NCBI GenBank assembly: GCA_013076295.1
Contig: RQOL01000695.1
Coordinates: 62,001-126,000 of the forward strand
DNA: 64,000 bases
Reading direction: 5' to 3'
Source: Sanderia malayensis
Taxonomy: Eukaryota > Cnidaria > Scyphozoa > Semaeostomeae > Pelagiidae
The translations under genes and the position numbers were made by a program. The notes beneath the pieces are model-generated. The model did not search any database. It was given only the letters and a program-made list of their open reading frames with translations, and had not been told where the DNA came from. Positions 11,315 to 23,205 of the stretch are shown here, piece after piece (position 1 is the first letter of the stretch; every line of letters starts with the position of its first letter).

Positions 11315-14228
11315 AGAGACGCAAGAAAAGCATTCAAATTGATCGTTTTGCTATGTGAAAGGATAAGAGGTTAACACATGAAGAAGCTTCAAATAATGTA
11401 AAAGTACTGAAAATCAATGGAACCGGCTTCCTAATTTTAAATTATGCGGAAATATTAATATACTCAAAATGAAAAGATAGCTTAGTGATTTGGGCTCTAG
11501 TAGTAAACGTTCCTTAAGTTTTCTACCTTATACATGTAGGTTCCTTATAAAAAAGTTTGTAACTTCGAGTTGCCATTATGTTGTAATTGCTCTGAGGATT
11601 CAATAAGTTTCTGTGCTTGCATGTTAATTGTATGGGAAAGCTCTTTATGATATAAGACACATTGTAAGATGGTAGTACAGTTCATGTAATACAGTGTGTA
11701 CATACTGAAAACATAAGCAAGTGTCAATGATATATACAATTAGAATGTTGTTGATTAAAAAAGAAGAGAAATACTTTGTCAAGCACTTCCACAGTGAATG
11801 AATGAGGAGACACCATACACTATGAGGTTCTGGTTAAAAAGATATCTACAATGGGAAACTTATCATGCAAGGCTCTCAATATTCAAGTAAGATAAGAAAG
11901 ACATATTTATGCACATATAGATTATTAAAATGCATTAATAATGTTTGCTTGTGTGGTAAGAGCCATCTTAGCTTGTTTTGTCCAATGTAACGGAGGATTC
12001 TATCAGTGATTGATACAATGTATGCTTCCCACTAAATTTGAAAATGCTGTGGTGTAATGGTTGTGAAATCATTGCAATCTGTACCTGGCATACTGAGGTT
12101 CTGAGAACACATCTGCCTGATAAGGAACATTATTAAGTGACAATGTGGAAGAATTAAGTACCTACAGGTTTAGAATACTGCAAGTGATCCGTTAAGAAAA
12201 CATTTAGTGGTAGTCAATGTAGAAATATTATTCAGCCTTTATTTATTCAGTCTGCTTTTCAAGCAAGGTGCATTAATTGATTTATCTATTCATATGGAAC
12301 AGAGAGCATCAAGCCTTGAATGTTATACCTGACTTGGGAAATAATTTGAAGAGAACATTTTGAGGCATTGATTGAATTTTCCATTGCCTTTGACTGAATG
12401 AATCTGTTCAAAAAATAGGAAAAGAGCATTAATGATTGTGGTAGACAAAAGAGATATGCAATGCATGTGCAATGAGGAAGGTGGTAAGTAAATAAAGTGT
12501 GGATTTTCCCCAGGGCTTGAACTTAGGAAGATGTTGGTAGAGCAATGTACATTTCCTCTGAAAACAAATTACTGAAAAAACATTGGAGAATTTCCAGAAT
12601 TCTTGCCTAACGAACTATATGTAAACTGTGACTTGAATAGAAATGGCCCAAGGTAAGCAATTTCCACTTAACATATCAAATTCAAAGGGATGAACGTGAA
12701 AATATAGATTGTTGACGTCTGATTCATAGCAGCCTAGTTGTCTCCTTTAAGTCAATAAGGGTACCTATACATAAGCTTTATTTTCCCTCATTTCAGTATC
12801 AAATTCGCATATATGTAAATGTCCATTGTTTGATTGTCCAAACTGAAAATGAACCTTATTTACCTTTGGTGAACAGCAAGGTAGTTGTTTCCTTTGAGCT
12901 AGGAAGGCTTTATGAGGTATAATTTCATTGAGTTCAGCAACAAAATCCAACTGGATGCCATTTGTTGGCAGACAAAAACTTAGACCCGAGGCAACAATAG
13001 TGCGATGATGAGACATAACATAGATGAAAATCATACATAGATAGCACAAAGGCGTTTGAAATGAGAGACAGAAGTCTCGCCTCATTTCAATGATGTTAGC
13101 AGAAATGCATCTAATTAAAAACGAAGTCAATAAATTTTGTTATGATATTATTGAATGGAGATTTATATGGGACAAATACACAAATATATGAATATTGAAA
13201 CTGTAACGATAGATAAAATTACAGTCCTGGCAATCTTCTATTGAAAATATAAATCGCTAATTCAAAAACCTTATTATTAATGCGGAAGATCTGAAAGATA
13301 TAGAATACAGTACAAAAAACATGTTTTGAAAGGACGTGGATAGATATTTGTATTGTATGCGAAGTACGAATGCAAAAGGTTGAGTCATGGTATAGTCTAC
13401 TATTAAAATTGGTGAATTGTCAATATCCATAAAAATTGATACATACAATCCGTAGTTCAAGTTGCAAAATTGATTGGTTAAGCGACGTCTTTAGGAAAAT
13501 GACAGTACCTCAATTTGGATTCTTCAATAGCACTTCACTCTCAGCAAGCATACATCTCTGCCACGGCGTGAATGTATTCTTTCAATAACCGCGGTCGTTT
13601 GTTTTGAGGATTACGTTTGTACATAGCAAAAAAAAGAATAAGATTGCCGGTTACATTCGTTAAAAGCTCGAACACCAGCGTCAAGGAGTAACCTTTGTTC
13701 GAGTTTTCCTTGTTGGTGAAAAGTGCAATTGAAATTTGGAAGTATATAACAGTAAACACTAAAGGGGACCCTATAGATTTTAGATCAAGTTTTCATGTAT
13801 TAAAAGGAGAGGGGGGATGTTATTGATAGTGCGATGTTTTGCAAAAAGTAACTATCCTTAAGGGACAACTTGCAGTTTTCACAGAGTAAGGAAATCCACT
13901 TTCCCATAGGCAATATCGGAGAAAATGGCAACGCATAACTCTTAATAATCGGGCGCTACGCAGGATTCAGGACTGTGCTGACTGCTGTGTGTGGTGCAGT
14001 CACCCCTGGACATGTGAATGGTGTAATGTCCAGTTGGTCTCCGCAGATCAGTGTTATCTAGAATGAATTCATTCTAGAAGGGTGCCAGTAACGGCTGTAC
14101 ATCACACTTATGTGCAACGTGATCTGCGTTGACACACAATACCCGTACCCTTGAATGTGTGTATGTGCGTTTTGGTAGGCAGCCCTCTGTAGAGCAACTG
14201 TGCAGATGGTCGCTCTAGGATGAAGCCT
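11315..14228 (-). mobile_element. 3' flank of RepHel gene, copy 1 (non-coding or unknown)
   Basis: This parallels 43540-46591 in copy 2 with high identity. No conserved domain is clear. On the minus strand the stretch 13541-13759 can encode a hydrophobic peptide with TNVTGNLILFFAMYKRNP, which superficially resembles helix 1 of a rhodopsin-type receptor, but the two copies diverge into different frames after it. The block 12770-13060 has a distant relative in the 3' subterminal region (41030-41280). I see no supported gene here. Confidence 0.5.
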
Positions 14229-14742
14229 TTACAGGACTTCTTGGAAAACAATGTTCTTTGTTTTCCTGTGTGTTCCTCTGGGAGGAATACTTTGAGCCCG
14301 TTAAATGATGTTGCTCTTGACATGGCCACATAATGACCATGTGTGAACACGGGCTCAGGTAGTACACAACATACTCAGGATTGGCCCCTGTGCCTTGTTG
14401 ATTGTCAAGCAGTATGCAAGTCTGACTGGAAACTGTCGGCGTTTCATTTTGAACGGCATTTCCGTGTCCTGAGTGGAGACTGATCTTGGAATCATGACCC
14501 GTTGTCCTCTGTGCTCCTGGGTAATGATCTCTGCCGTGATCACGTGACGTCGGAGATGCCGAACTATGAGTCTTGTTCCGTTGCAAAGACCTTTCTTTGG
14601 ATTGAGATTCCGCAGAAGAATGATCGTTGCACCAACCTAATGCAATGAATATTACTGTGATTATTGACGCATATTTTATGGTGCACTACCTTTGCACATA
14701 ATAATTTAATGTTAATAGGATGAAAGATTGTACTCTTCCTAC

Positions 14743-15771
14743 CTTGAGTTTAAGTCTGTGCAACGGCATTCCATTGGGAGTGAGTTGGTTGAGAAATTCA
14801 ATGGGGTAGGCCTCTTCCTCATCTGGATCGTCTGTGACAACACTGTCTGTGCTGTAATAAGTTCTTTCGGCTGTTTGAAGTCTGTCCAGAATTAAGTCGT
14901 TCACTTGATGTGATAAGTCATTCTTCGGAGTCAGACAACAGCGTTCAGACATTGTTAGCAGGATCCATCATTAGGTGTGAATCTGGTGTGTTCGGCCTGG
15001 GAAAATGAAGTTCAGCATGTCTTCTTTAGACGAAGTGCATATCTGTTGTGGCAGAATTACGTTGTCCAGTGCATCGTGTGCTTCTTGCTTGTTGCCAGTC
15101 TGAGAAGCCATTCTGAGAATTCACGGTATGAATCATCTTGAACGGCTCTCATGTTGGTGTGTAAACGATGCTGCTGAAACTTTGTCCATAGATCAATGAT
15201 CTGGTGTGATTTTAGAGTCTCTGCTACAATTCTTTCCCTTCCTGCTTTCGTGACGACAGGTAGAACCTGTCTGAAGTCACCACCAAGTAGCATGAACTTG
15301 CCACCAAATGGTCTGTCGACATGTGTAATGTTTCGAAGCAGTCGGTCGACTGCTTGTAATGCAAGTGCGGGAATCATGGAAGCTTCATCCCATATGAATA
15401 GGGTAGTTTCGCGCAATACCTGTGCTCTCCTGCTCTGTCTCTTGACATTACACGTTGATTCAGCTTGAAGTGGTATAGGAATTTGAAAGGTAGAATGTGA
15501 AGTTCTACCATTTATGAGCAGTGTTGCAGCAATTCCTGACCACGCCATGCACTGAACTTTATGTCCATTGGCTTGCAGATTGTGAACCAACGTGTTGTAA
15601 AGGAAAGTTTTGCCGGTTCCAGCCGGCCCGTCAACAAGTGACAGTTCTGTTCGGATTGCGCGTTGATAGCATCAGTGATTCCGTGTATATGGCTCGCTGT
15701 TTCAGGGTTCAATGCGGCCAGCATTCGTTCTCCTTCCTCTCTGGCATTGCCAACATCCATGTCATCTTCCT
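14743..15771 (-). pseudogene. Pif1-like helicase exon, copy 1
   Basis: It contains Walker B (FIWDEASMI) and motif III (GGDFRQVLPVV) in an intact 177-codon stretch (15590-15057). Walker A is out of frame because AAA became AA near 15637, and a second one-base loss near 15100 breaks the C-terminal half. The next exon (14636-14229) carries the LRNLNP-type and TINKAQG-type C-terminal helicase motifs, also frame-broken. Confidence 0.85.
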
Positions 15772-17327
15772 CTGTAATAATAAGTGAAATATATTGCAAT
15801 AAATTGGAAAGAAAGCTAGGAGAATCAATGTGCAAAAATACGGAAATGCCCTTGTCTGCACGATCTTAGGATACATTATTATATGTTACTATACAGTACA
15901 TATTTAAAATAACACATTAATACCTTGTTAGGAATGACATAGTCGCTGGAAGTTGAGGAAGGTCAGCATAATTAGTGATCGATTGACATGGTACTTTCAA
16001 ATTTTCGTCAATGTCATGCAGACATTGATACATGTGTCGGTCTTCAAAAGCTATGGCCATATCTGGATGATTGACTTGATCACGTCGTACAAAGTCTTCA
16101 CTCAATGCTTCTTTGAACATGTTGAAGAGTGCTGCGATATCAGAAGGTGTTTGAAAAAGGAGTAATGTGCAAACACTGTCTCAGTTGTACTGGCATGTTG
16201 AAAATAACTGCCTCCTCAAACAGCGTATGATTTCAGCATCATCTTCCAACAGACCTAGAGCTAAAGCAGCGTCTTTGAAGGAATTGCATAGGTTTCCTTC
16301 TATCGTACGAAGATCTTCAACGACGTGGCACCCGTTTATGGAGAAGCAATAGTCTTAGTGCGAATCTTTGCTCACATGGTCGTGGGTGAACTTGATATAT
16401 TCTGCCTATGACAGGCAGTGTTCTCCGCTGTCTTGCTTTCCATGTTTTGGTGCGCTCGTTGAAAACATGTGTTCAGGAATCTCGTGATAGAGATATTGGC
16501 GTGCAGCCGGGTCTTGTGCATTCAATTCAAACCAAGACGTCAGTGTGGTTTTTTCATTGATGTTTTGTAATTGTTCGACACGGCCATTATCCTGAAAGTA
16601 TACGGTCTGCTGATCAGGTAGATGAACATGCAGACGTTTGATAGTGTGACTTTTCTCGTGCATGGCAAATTGGAATATTCTATGAACAGCTTCATGAGGT
16701 CCAATATACCGGGCGTTGATGTATTGGCGTACTTCATCGTGCTCAATATCTTGAGGTACTTGTTGCTGCTGTCCTTGAAGAATTTCCACGTGTGCCATAT
16801 CTTGTCCTTTATGAATATATTTGAAAATATATTTCACGGACTTCACAGTGCTACATATTTCCAGATTAATGTGACATTGATACTTGAGTAGAAGATGGCG
16901 ATTATGTGGCACAACCATGTATCATCTAGAAGTCGATCTTCCAGATTGACTGGGTGACGACAGCGTCGTCTGTAGAGTGGATAACATTCGCATTGACTTG
17001 TGTTTCGGCAGTGCGATCTTTCGGAAATCGTTTCTTGCATTTGTTATTCTCCATGCAAACACATCCGGGGTTTATATCACCGCATGGTCCATGTGTCATG
17101 TGTTTCAGTACTAACTTGTGATATCTTGCATCCTGTGGGTCCGGAATTTCAGCTGATATGAGTCGATCTACCTGTAGGTTTCGAGGAAAAATATCACATG
17201 TAAGTTCTACACATCAAATGCACTGTGTTTTACTAAGCAATACAACTGATGATAATATTTCATACTCAATATAAATGTATATTAATCTATCTTTTACTCT
17301 ATAATAGATTATTGCTATAGATGTTAC

Positions 17328-18510
17328 CTCTTCAGGTGTTCGTGGTCTATCAGCCTCAGAGAGGAACAGAATCATGTGAGCGTGTGGTAGTCCTCTCTTC
17401 TGAATTCGATGACATATACATGTGCAATAGTGTGTCCGAGAATGTGCTTGTGAATGACATCTTCCAGTAGTTCTTGTAGTTTCTGTTGAAATACTCGTGT
17501 GACGATGTCAGGCCGGTCATTCGACTTCTGGTGTGGTAGAATGTTTTCTGAAATCTCCTTCCACTTGGGATTGGCCGTCATGGTTAGGAAGATGTCAGGC
17601 TTGCCATACTTTCTTACGATGGTCATTGCATCTTGAAAGTTCTGGTACATATTTCGTTGACTGCCTGAAAAAGATGAGGGAAGTATGACAACACGACCGA
17701 CATCAATATGAAGGGGTTCGTTGGGATTGTTTGCCCTGGCCATTTGATTTTCGATTTCAGCCCTTCTGTTCAGGTGATCCATCAGGCCTCGATAACTGTC
17801 AGCACGTAATTGCCGTTGATTGTGCAAAATCCAGTTGAGCTTGTTTCCTTCTATTTTGGTGTATGCATCCACCAAATATTGTTGAAAGAGAAGTGTTGCC
17901 CTGTGGATGGTGGACAGTTGATTTCTGACTTGTATTCGGTACGAATAATATTCGGCGATTGTAAGTTTGGTACGGTGGTTACGATTAGCATTTTGCTGGC
18001 CTTGTCCTTCACGTGTAGGTAGACGTTGAAGGTCTACGCTGTATCCACGATCACCCTGAAAGAACAACAATGGATAGGTTAGAGGATCCGCAACAGGATC
18101 TATGGCATTAATCTTCATAAGATTACCACGCCTTGTTCGAATTTGAAGCTCTCTATCCTCGGGATTAGGAGCACCGCCATTGCGTGTAGTGTAGACTGCT
18201 GCAATTTCTCTGGCAGTAGGATTATCATATCTTCGATCTTGTTCTGGGCGACCGGTAATAATCATCTTGAACGTGGGAATAGGCTGATCATTGGCAATGG
18301 CTTGCTGCCTTTGCTCTTCCAGTACTTCCCATTGTTTTAAAATGTTGAGCAAACCGATTTACTGCCATCAATTCGTTTTGCAGCAGGGCCACCATGTCTA
18401 AGTCCAAGTTTTGTTCTCTGGCTGTGTTTTGGCGTTCTTGCAGTGCTTGTTGGGTGTCCATAATGTATAATTCTGCATATTTTCGGGACCTGTCGGTTTC
18501 AGTTACCCCT
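17328..18510 (-). pseudogene. Rep exon of RepHel copy 1 (Helitron-like N domain and HUH region)
   Basis: One 327-codon stretch (18352-17372) shows family hallmarks: DPLTYPLLFFQGDRGY, RATLLFQQYLVDAYTKIE, VILPSSFSGSQRNMYQNFQDA and LTMTANPKWKEI. The usual Cys of the TCNPxW motif is Ala here. The exon should end in the HUH motif, but a lost A near 17380 turns it into a short out-of-frame tail ending at a stop. A second frameshift near 18340 separates it from the preceding YAELYIMD segment. The donor GTAACATC follows at 17327. Confidence 0.85.
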
Positions 18511-20399
18511 GTTGAATTCAAATAAACATTGCAAATTGTACTTCGTTATATCGAGTGTAATTTTCAATGCAGCAAGTGCTTTGTTATAAAAGCATCATAA
18601 AGCGCCTTGATTTTCGATTGGACAACTCTTGATATTCGGGCAAGCATACAGAAAGCTTATCCATTGTATGTTGGGTGGGAAAAACATGAGCGTTCTGTCA
18701 ACATCCGTTTCATCAAGTGAAGGTATTATATGGAAATGTAGCACATTATGAGAGACGTTATATCTACCTGTCATATGGTATGCGTTTCCATGTATGGTGA
18801 TGACTGGTGGTCCTGCATTAGCGTGTCTTACAACGTTAGCTGTCCAGGATGCCATCGCCATTAGCGAATTGTATCTACGGAAATTTTTGAGAAAATATTT
18901 AGATTCCTCAGTAGTTCCAGTGTATAAATGCATCACATTTGCCGGGGGTGGTTGAATGGGATCGAGAGTTATTAATCCTCCCATACAACATTTGTTGTAT
19001 TGCTTTTTGAGTTGAGTTCCTCTCGGAAGTACTTCGCTTCACAGTGAATACATGTTCTGGTCATTTTCCCAAGATGATGAGGCATTGGGGAGAATTGAGG
19101 AATTTCAAGAATAGGTTGATTTACTTCCCTTTCTTGATGTTCGATGGGTTGGGGGACATCATCTTGGTGTTGTGGTTGGATTTCGTCATGCATTTCAACT
19201 TCTTGTGGTTGTACCGCTATTTGATTTTCTTCATTCTCATTTTCAAGGTTGGGTTGCAATTCCATAGCAGCAGGCAATATTTGTGGATCCTGAAATGCAA
19301 TGCAATCTAAGTTAATATAATTCAATCATGTGTTTTGAAATGCATAAAACTGGAACTTGTGAAGATATGTCTAATTAGAGAGCAAAATAATTTCCTGACA
19401 TGGTGCTATGGAGAATGACTGGTGTATTTAAGCCAATTGTGATGGTAGTCTGTTTTACCTGATTATCATGTGGAATTGGAATGTGTTGTTCCACGTTGAT
19501 TTCATCAGGTTGTGCTGGCCTTTCAATTTCATTATTTTCATTTTCAATATGTGTTTGGGGTTGCATCTGCATTGGCCGCATCTGTTAATAATGAAAATTA
19601 AATTAAATTAGTTATTTTAGTCATTAGTTAATAGAAATTTTAATGTCATTACTGTGTGACTATGTAAATTGATATAAATATACATGGGAACTTATAATTA
19701 TACATGTCTCAAGTAGGGAAATTGCATGAGGGATTTGGGTTATGGAAAATGGAGTTGCCTAACTGTAGTTAGCTTTTGTTAACAATTTTCTTTTACCTCA
19801 TTGTCATTTTGAGCTTGATTTACATTAAGCATCTCCACATCTGCCGTTTGTATTGCTGCTGGACCTTCATGATTACGATTCAGAAGGGGTGGTTGCAACT
19901 GCATAACCATCTGCGGTACCTGCAGATGGAAAATATTGATAATTTGGTTGATATAATAACTGATTTAATTTTGATAGTTTTTAATTACAAAAAGCTGTAT
20001 AATATATGGTTGACGTGATTGGAAAAGTTTAGCAGAAATTATTGAGTTGTGTACCTGAAGTTGAGGGGCCAGTGCTGCAGGATATTGTAAGCCAATGTTT
20101 ATTGGTTGCGGTACTGCTATAAGTCCATAGTGGGGAAGCATCGCAGGTAGTTGCCATGGCACATACAGTGCTTGCATCTGTGGATAATGAACTGGGAGTG
20201 GTTGATATTCTGGGGCTGGTTGCTGAGGGTATTCTTGCTGCAACTGGTGAAGATCATTCACTGCTCCCTGTACCGTATTATCGGGTGGTAAATCAGCAGG
20301 ATGAGGCTGTTGGTTATTCTCACGACTTCGGCGATTTGCTTTCCTTACTTGATCGCAGCGCCTTGAGCCGGTGATGCTTTTTCTGGCTTTTTTTGGCAT

Positions 20400-22200
20400 T
20401 TTGCGAGAGATGATATAAAAAAAGAAAAAAATGTGTTTTATATGCAACCCAATTTAAGTGAAAATGTTAATATTTGAAATAAGAGTGATTTTTGTGAGCA
20501 AGTGGATGGGTTTTGTTGTTTTTTCGTGAGCTGCAAGATAAAATAAATAATTTAAAGCATAATTGTAAGAAATGTTTGAAATTACTCTTGATCGTGGAAT
20601 TAAATTATTGGTTATTTAAAGTTGCAAATAAAAATATTGGAGCACTTTATCTTATGACCTACATCACTCTTTCTATTGTGTTCTTCAGAACTAAAAGGAA
20701 AACAGTTGCGATAATGTATAATTGAAAAGTTAATCATCCATTTGATGTGTTTGTGAAGGCTAGATTTTATTTGCATTATGCAGTTAATTTGCTTTTTATT
20801 GATAAGAAATTGTTGTGATTGTTCAGCTAAGTAGTTAAGCTTCAGATTTGGGAGATCAATGTACATTACAGGGTGAGGCATTTAAACATTAACTAAAATG
20901 GGCTTTGTATAACAACAATTGTTATGACACTCACCAAATATTTTGAGGAATCAACTTTCTTGAAACCCTGTTTTTAGAAAAGAAGAAAGATGATTTGGAT
21001 GAATTTATTATCTTGTAAAAAGAAAGTTGCCATTAATACTAAGGAATGTTTAACATGTTTAACTTGTATATTATTGTGTTGATTGAAATAAGAATAAAAT
21101 GTCATGCTGAAGTGAAGGAGTGAAATACTTACTTTATAAAAAAACTTACTTTACTTTACTTTACTTTACAAACAAACTGGCTGGATATTACCTAGAAGCC
21201 AGATGACAGAAACGCTAAAAACCAGATGACAGAAACGGTAAAAAAGACAGTGCATTGCGATGCAATGAAAGACAACCTGGCCTTAAAGAAGACGCTGTTG
21301 GTGTAAATATGGATTGTTTAGGAAAGGTAAATTTCAACATTCAACTTACCAATAACAAAGTAAAACAATCTTTGTAAGATTTTTTCTCATATATAGATAA
21401 TTATTATTTTCTTCCAATTTCTAACACGTTAGATGTTGAACAAAAATTTTACATTTGCTGTAGCAAGAAAGTAAACACGCAATTGCTATTTTAAATTCGC
21501 GCCAATTTGAAAGTTTTGTGGCCTCTATTCGGCGGCGTGCCTCGTTGTTGTCATTATTATTATTATGATGATTCATTCTGTTTTGTCGATCTCTAAGTAT
21601 AAGAAGAAATAATTTGGTGGACTTTATTATGCAAGATATCTAGAAATAGATCATTTCTCACCATGGCGTTGTGGGGATTTTGATGGTGAAGGTTGTTGAA
21701 CACAGCAACAGGAAAAACATGTTCCACACGGACACATGGAGAATGAAGTACATTGATTTTATTTTGGTGATCTGTTATATCTTCAGAAATATTGCTGTTG
21801 GTAAAAATACCAATAATAAGAGTAGGCCATGGAAGGTTGACCAAAGGTAAGAAGGTTTTATACGTTGTTTGAGTGGGTGAATACATGAGGTGGAAGTAAT
21901 TAATGATTTGCAGTTACAATAAATGACTTACATTTATAGACTTGAGGCCACATGAAAAGAACTGAGATGAGCCAACATGCTATAAAGTAGATTACATGAT
22001 TTCTTGTTGTTTTTCAGGAGCCCAGACATAAAGTGAATGTTTGTGGTCATTCCTTGTGAACATTATTATAGTTAGGTGAGTTCATTTTAAGATTTGTTAA
22101 TTGAAGATCATTTGTTCAAAAGAAGGACAGTGTCTGTTTTGCAGTGTTTTTTTTAATGAATTACAAAAGTTAGAAATAGAAGCACTGCATATTAATATTA
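20400..22200 (-). mobile_element. Leader region upstream of RepHel, copy 1
   Basis: About 1.8 kb of AT-rich DNA without a convincing long ORF. It matches 50777-52690 and the reverse complement of 9470-11214, but is more diverged from both than they are from each other (for example a different 21590-21780 segment). It contains the tandem AGACAGAAACGCTAAAA motif near 21200-21260 and a remnant of the Asn-rich ORF near 21430-21580. Confidence 0.6.
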
Positions 22201-22269
22201 ACATACTTACTATAGATACTATACATAAATATATACATAAATACATACCCTATATACTATGTATAAAAA

Positions 22270-22540
22270 TACTATACATAATATACATACATACCTACAT
22301 ACATAAATACATACATACATACATACATACATACATACATACATACATACCCTACATACATACCCTACATACATACCCTACATACATACCCTACATACAT
22401 ACATACATGAGCCGGGTTCGGTCGCTTCGCTCCCTCCCCGGAGCCCGTCAAGCAAACAAAGCTTAATCTGGTTGGCGCGCTGTGCGCGCTGCATTCGCTA
22501 CCGCTCATGCCCATACATACATACATACATACATACTACA
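22270..22540 (-). repeat. (CATA)n with one internal hairpin module
   Basis: Tetranucleotide tract with CCCTACATACATA variants, then a module at 22407-22513 that begins TGAGCCGGG (no CTAG), followed by another tetranucleotide tract. It sits between the leader and the minisatellite of copy 1. Confidence 0.85.
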
Positions 22541-23205
22541 TACATACCCTATAATACATACCCTACAACACCTACCCTACAATACATACCCTACATAACA
22601 TACCTACATACATACCCTACATAACATACCCTACAATACATACCCTACAATACATACCCTACACTACCCTACAATACATACCCTACAATACATACCCTAC
22701 AATACATACCCTACAATACAACCCTACAATACATACCCTACAATACATACCCTACATAACATACCCTACATACATACCCTAAATACTACCCTACAATAAT
22801 ACCCTACATACTACCATACAAAACATACCCTACAATACATACTACAATACATACCCTACAATACACACCCTACATACATACCCTACATAACATACCCTAC
22901 ACACAACCCTAAATACATACCCTACAATACATACCCTACGATACATACCCTACAATACATACCCTACAATACATACCCTACAATACATACCTTACCATAC
23001 ATATACCCTACAATACATACCCTACAATAGATACCCTACATTACATACCCTACAATACATACCCTACAATACATACCCTACAATACAAACCCTACAATAC
23101 AAACCCTACAATACAAACCCTACAATACATACCCTACAATACATATCGTACGATACATACCCTACGATACATACCCTACAATACATACCCTACAATACGT
23201 ACTAC
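22541..23205 (-). repeat. 14-bp minisatellite of large copy 1
   Basis: ACATACCCTACAAT units with many dropped bases and CATAACATACC variants. It ends at ACTACGACGCAACATTTCTAAAG, the shared boundary to the 5' region. Confidence 0.9.

Larger units (their letters stand above)
14229..20399 (-). pseudogene. Helitron Rep-helicase (RepHel), copy 1, frameshifted, eight exons
   Basis: Exons inferred from splice sites and comparison with copy 2: 20399-20055, 19919-19797, 19581-19459, 19289 to about 18600, about 18510-17328, 17171-15924, 15771-14743 and 14636-14229. The product would be a Rep/Pif1 fusion that nicks, unwinds and replicates the Helitron by rolling circle. Visible parts are a Q/P-rich N-terminus, a zinc-finger-like CIHCEAKYF followed (after a frameshift) by CCMGG, the Helitron N-domain (AELYIMDTQQA), Rep, and the Pif1 helicase. 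At least eight one-base deletions break the frame, including inside HUH (about 17380) and just before Walker A (about 15637). Most remove one base from a short run, so sequencing error is possible. Confidence 0.85.

Noticed and set aside
15196..15468. Plus-strand ORFs opposite the helicase (also 47626-47844, 15521-15787)
   Set aside because: Antisense shadows of the conserved helicase exons, with no domain.
9420..22260. Large element with 1.8-kb terminal inverted repeats (Polinton or foldback type)
   Set aside because: The inverted copies face each other only across the 100-N gap, and the same leader occurs singly in copy 2. The enzymes present are RepHel, with no integrase or DNA polymerase B.
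22270..22530. Telomere or interstitial telomeric repeat
   Set aside because: CCCTA is present, but the unit is 14 bp and is not (TTAGGG)n or another known telomere unit. The arrays sit inside transposon units.
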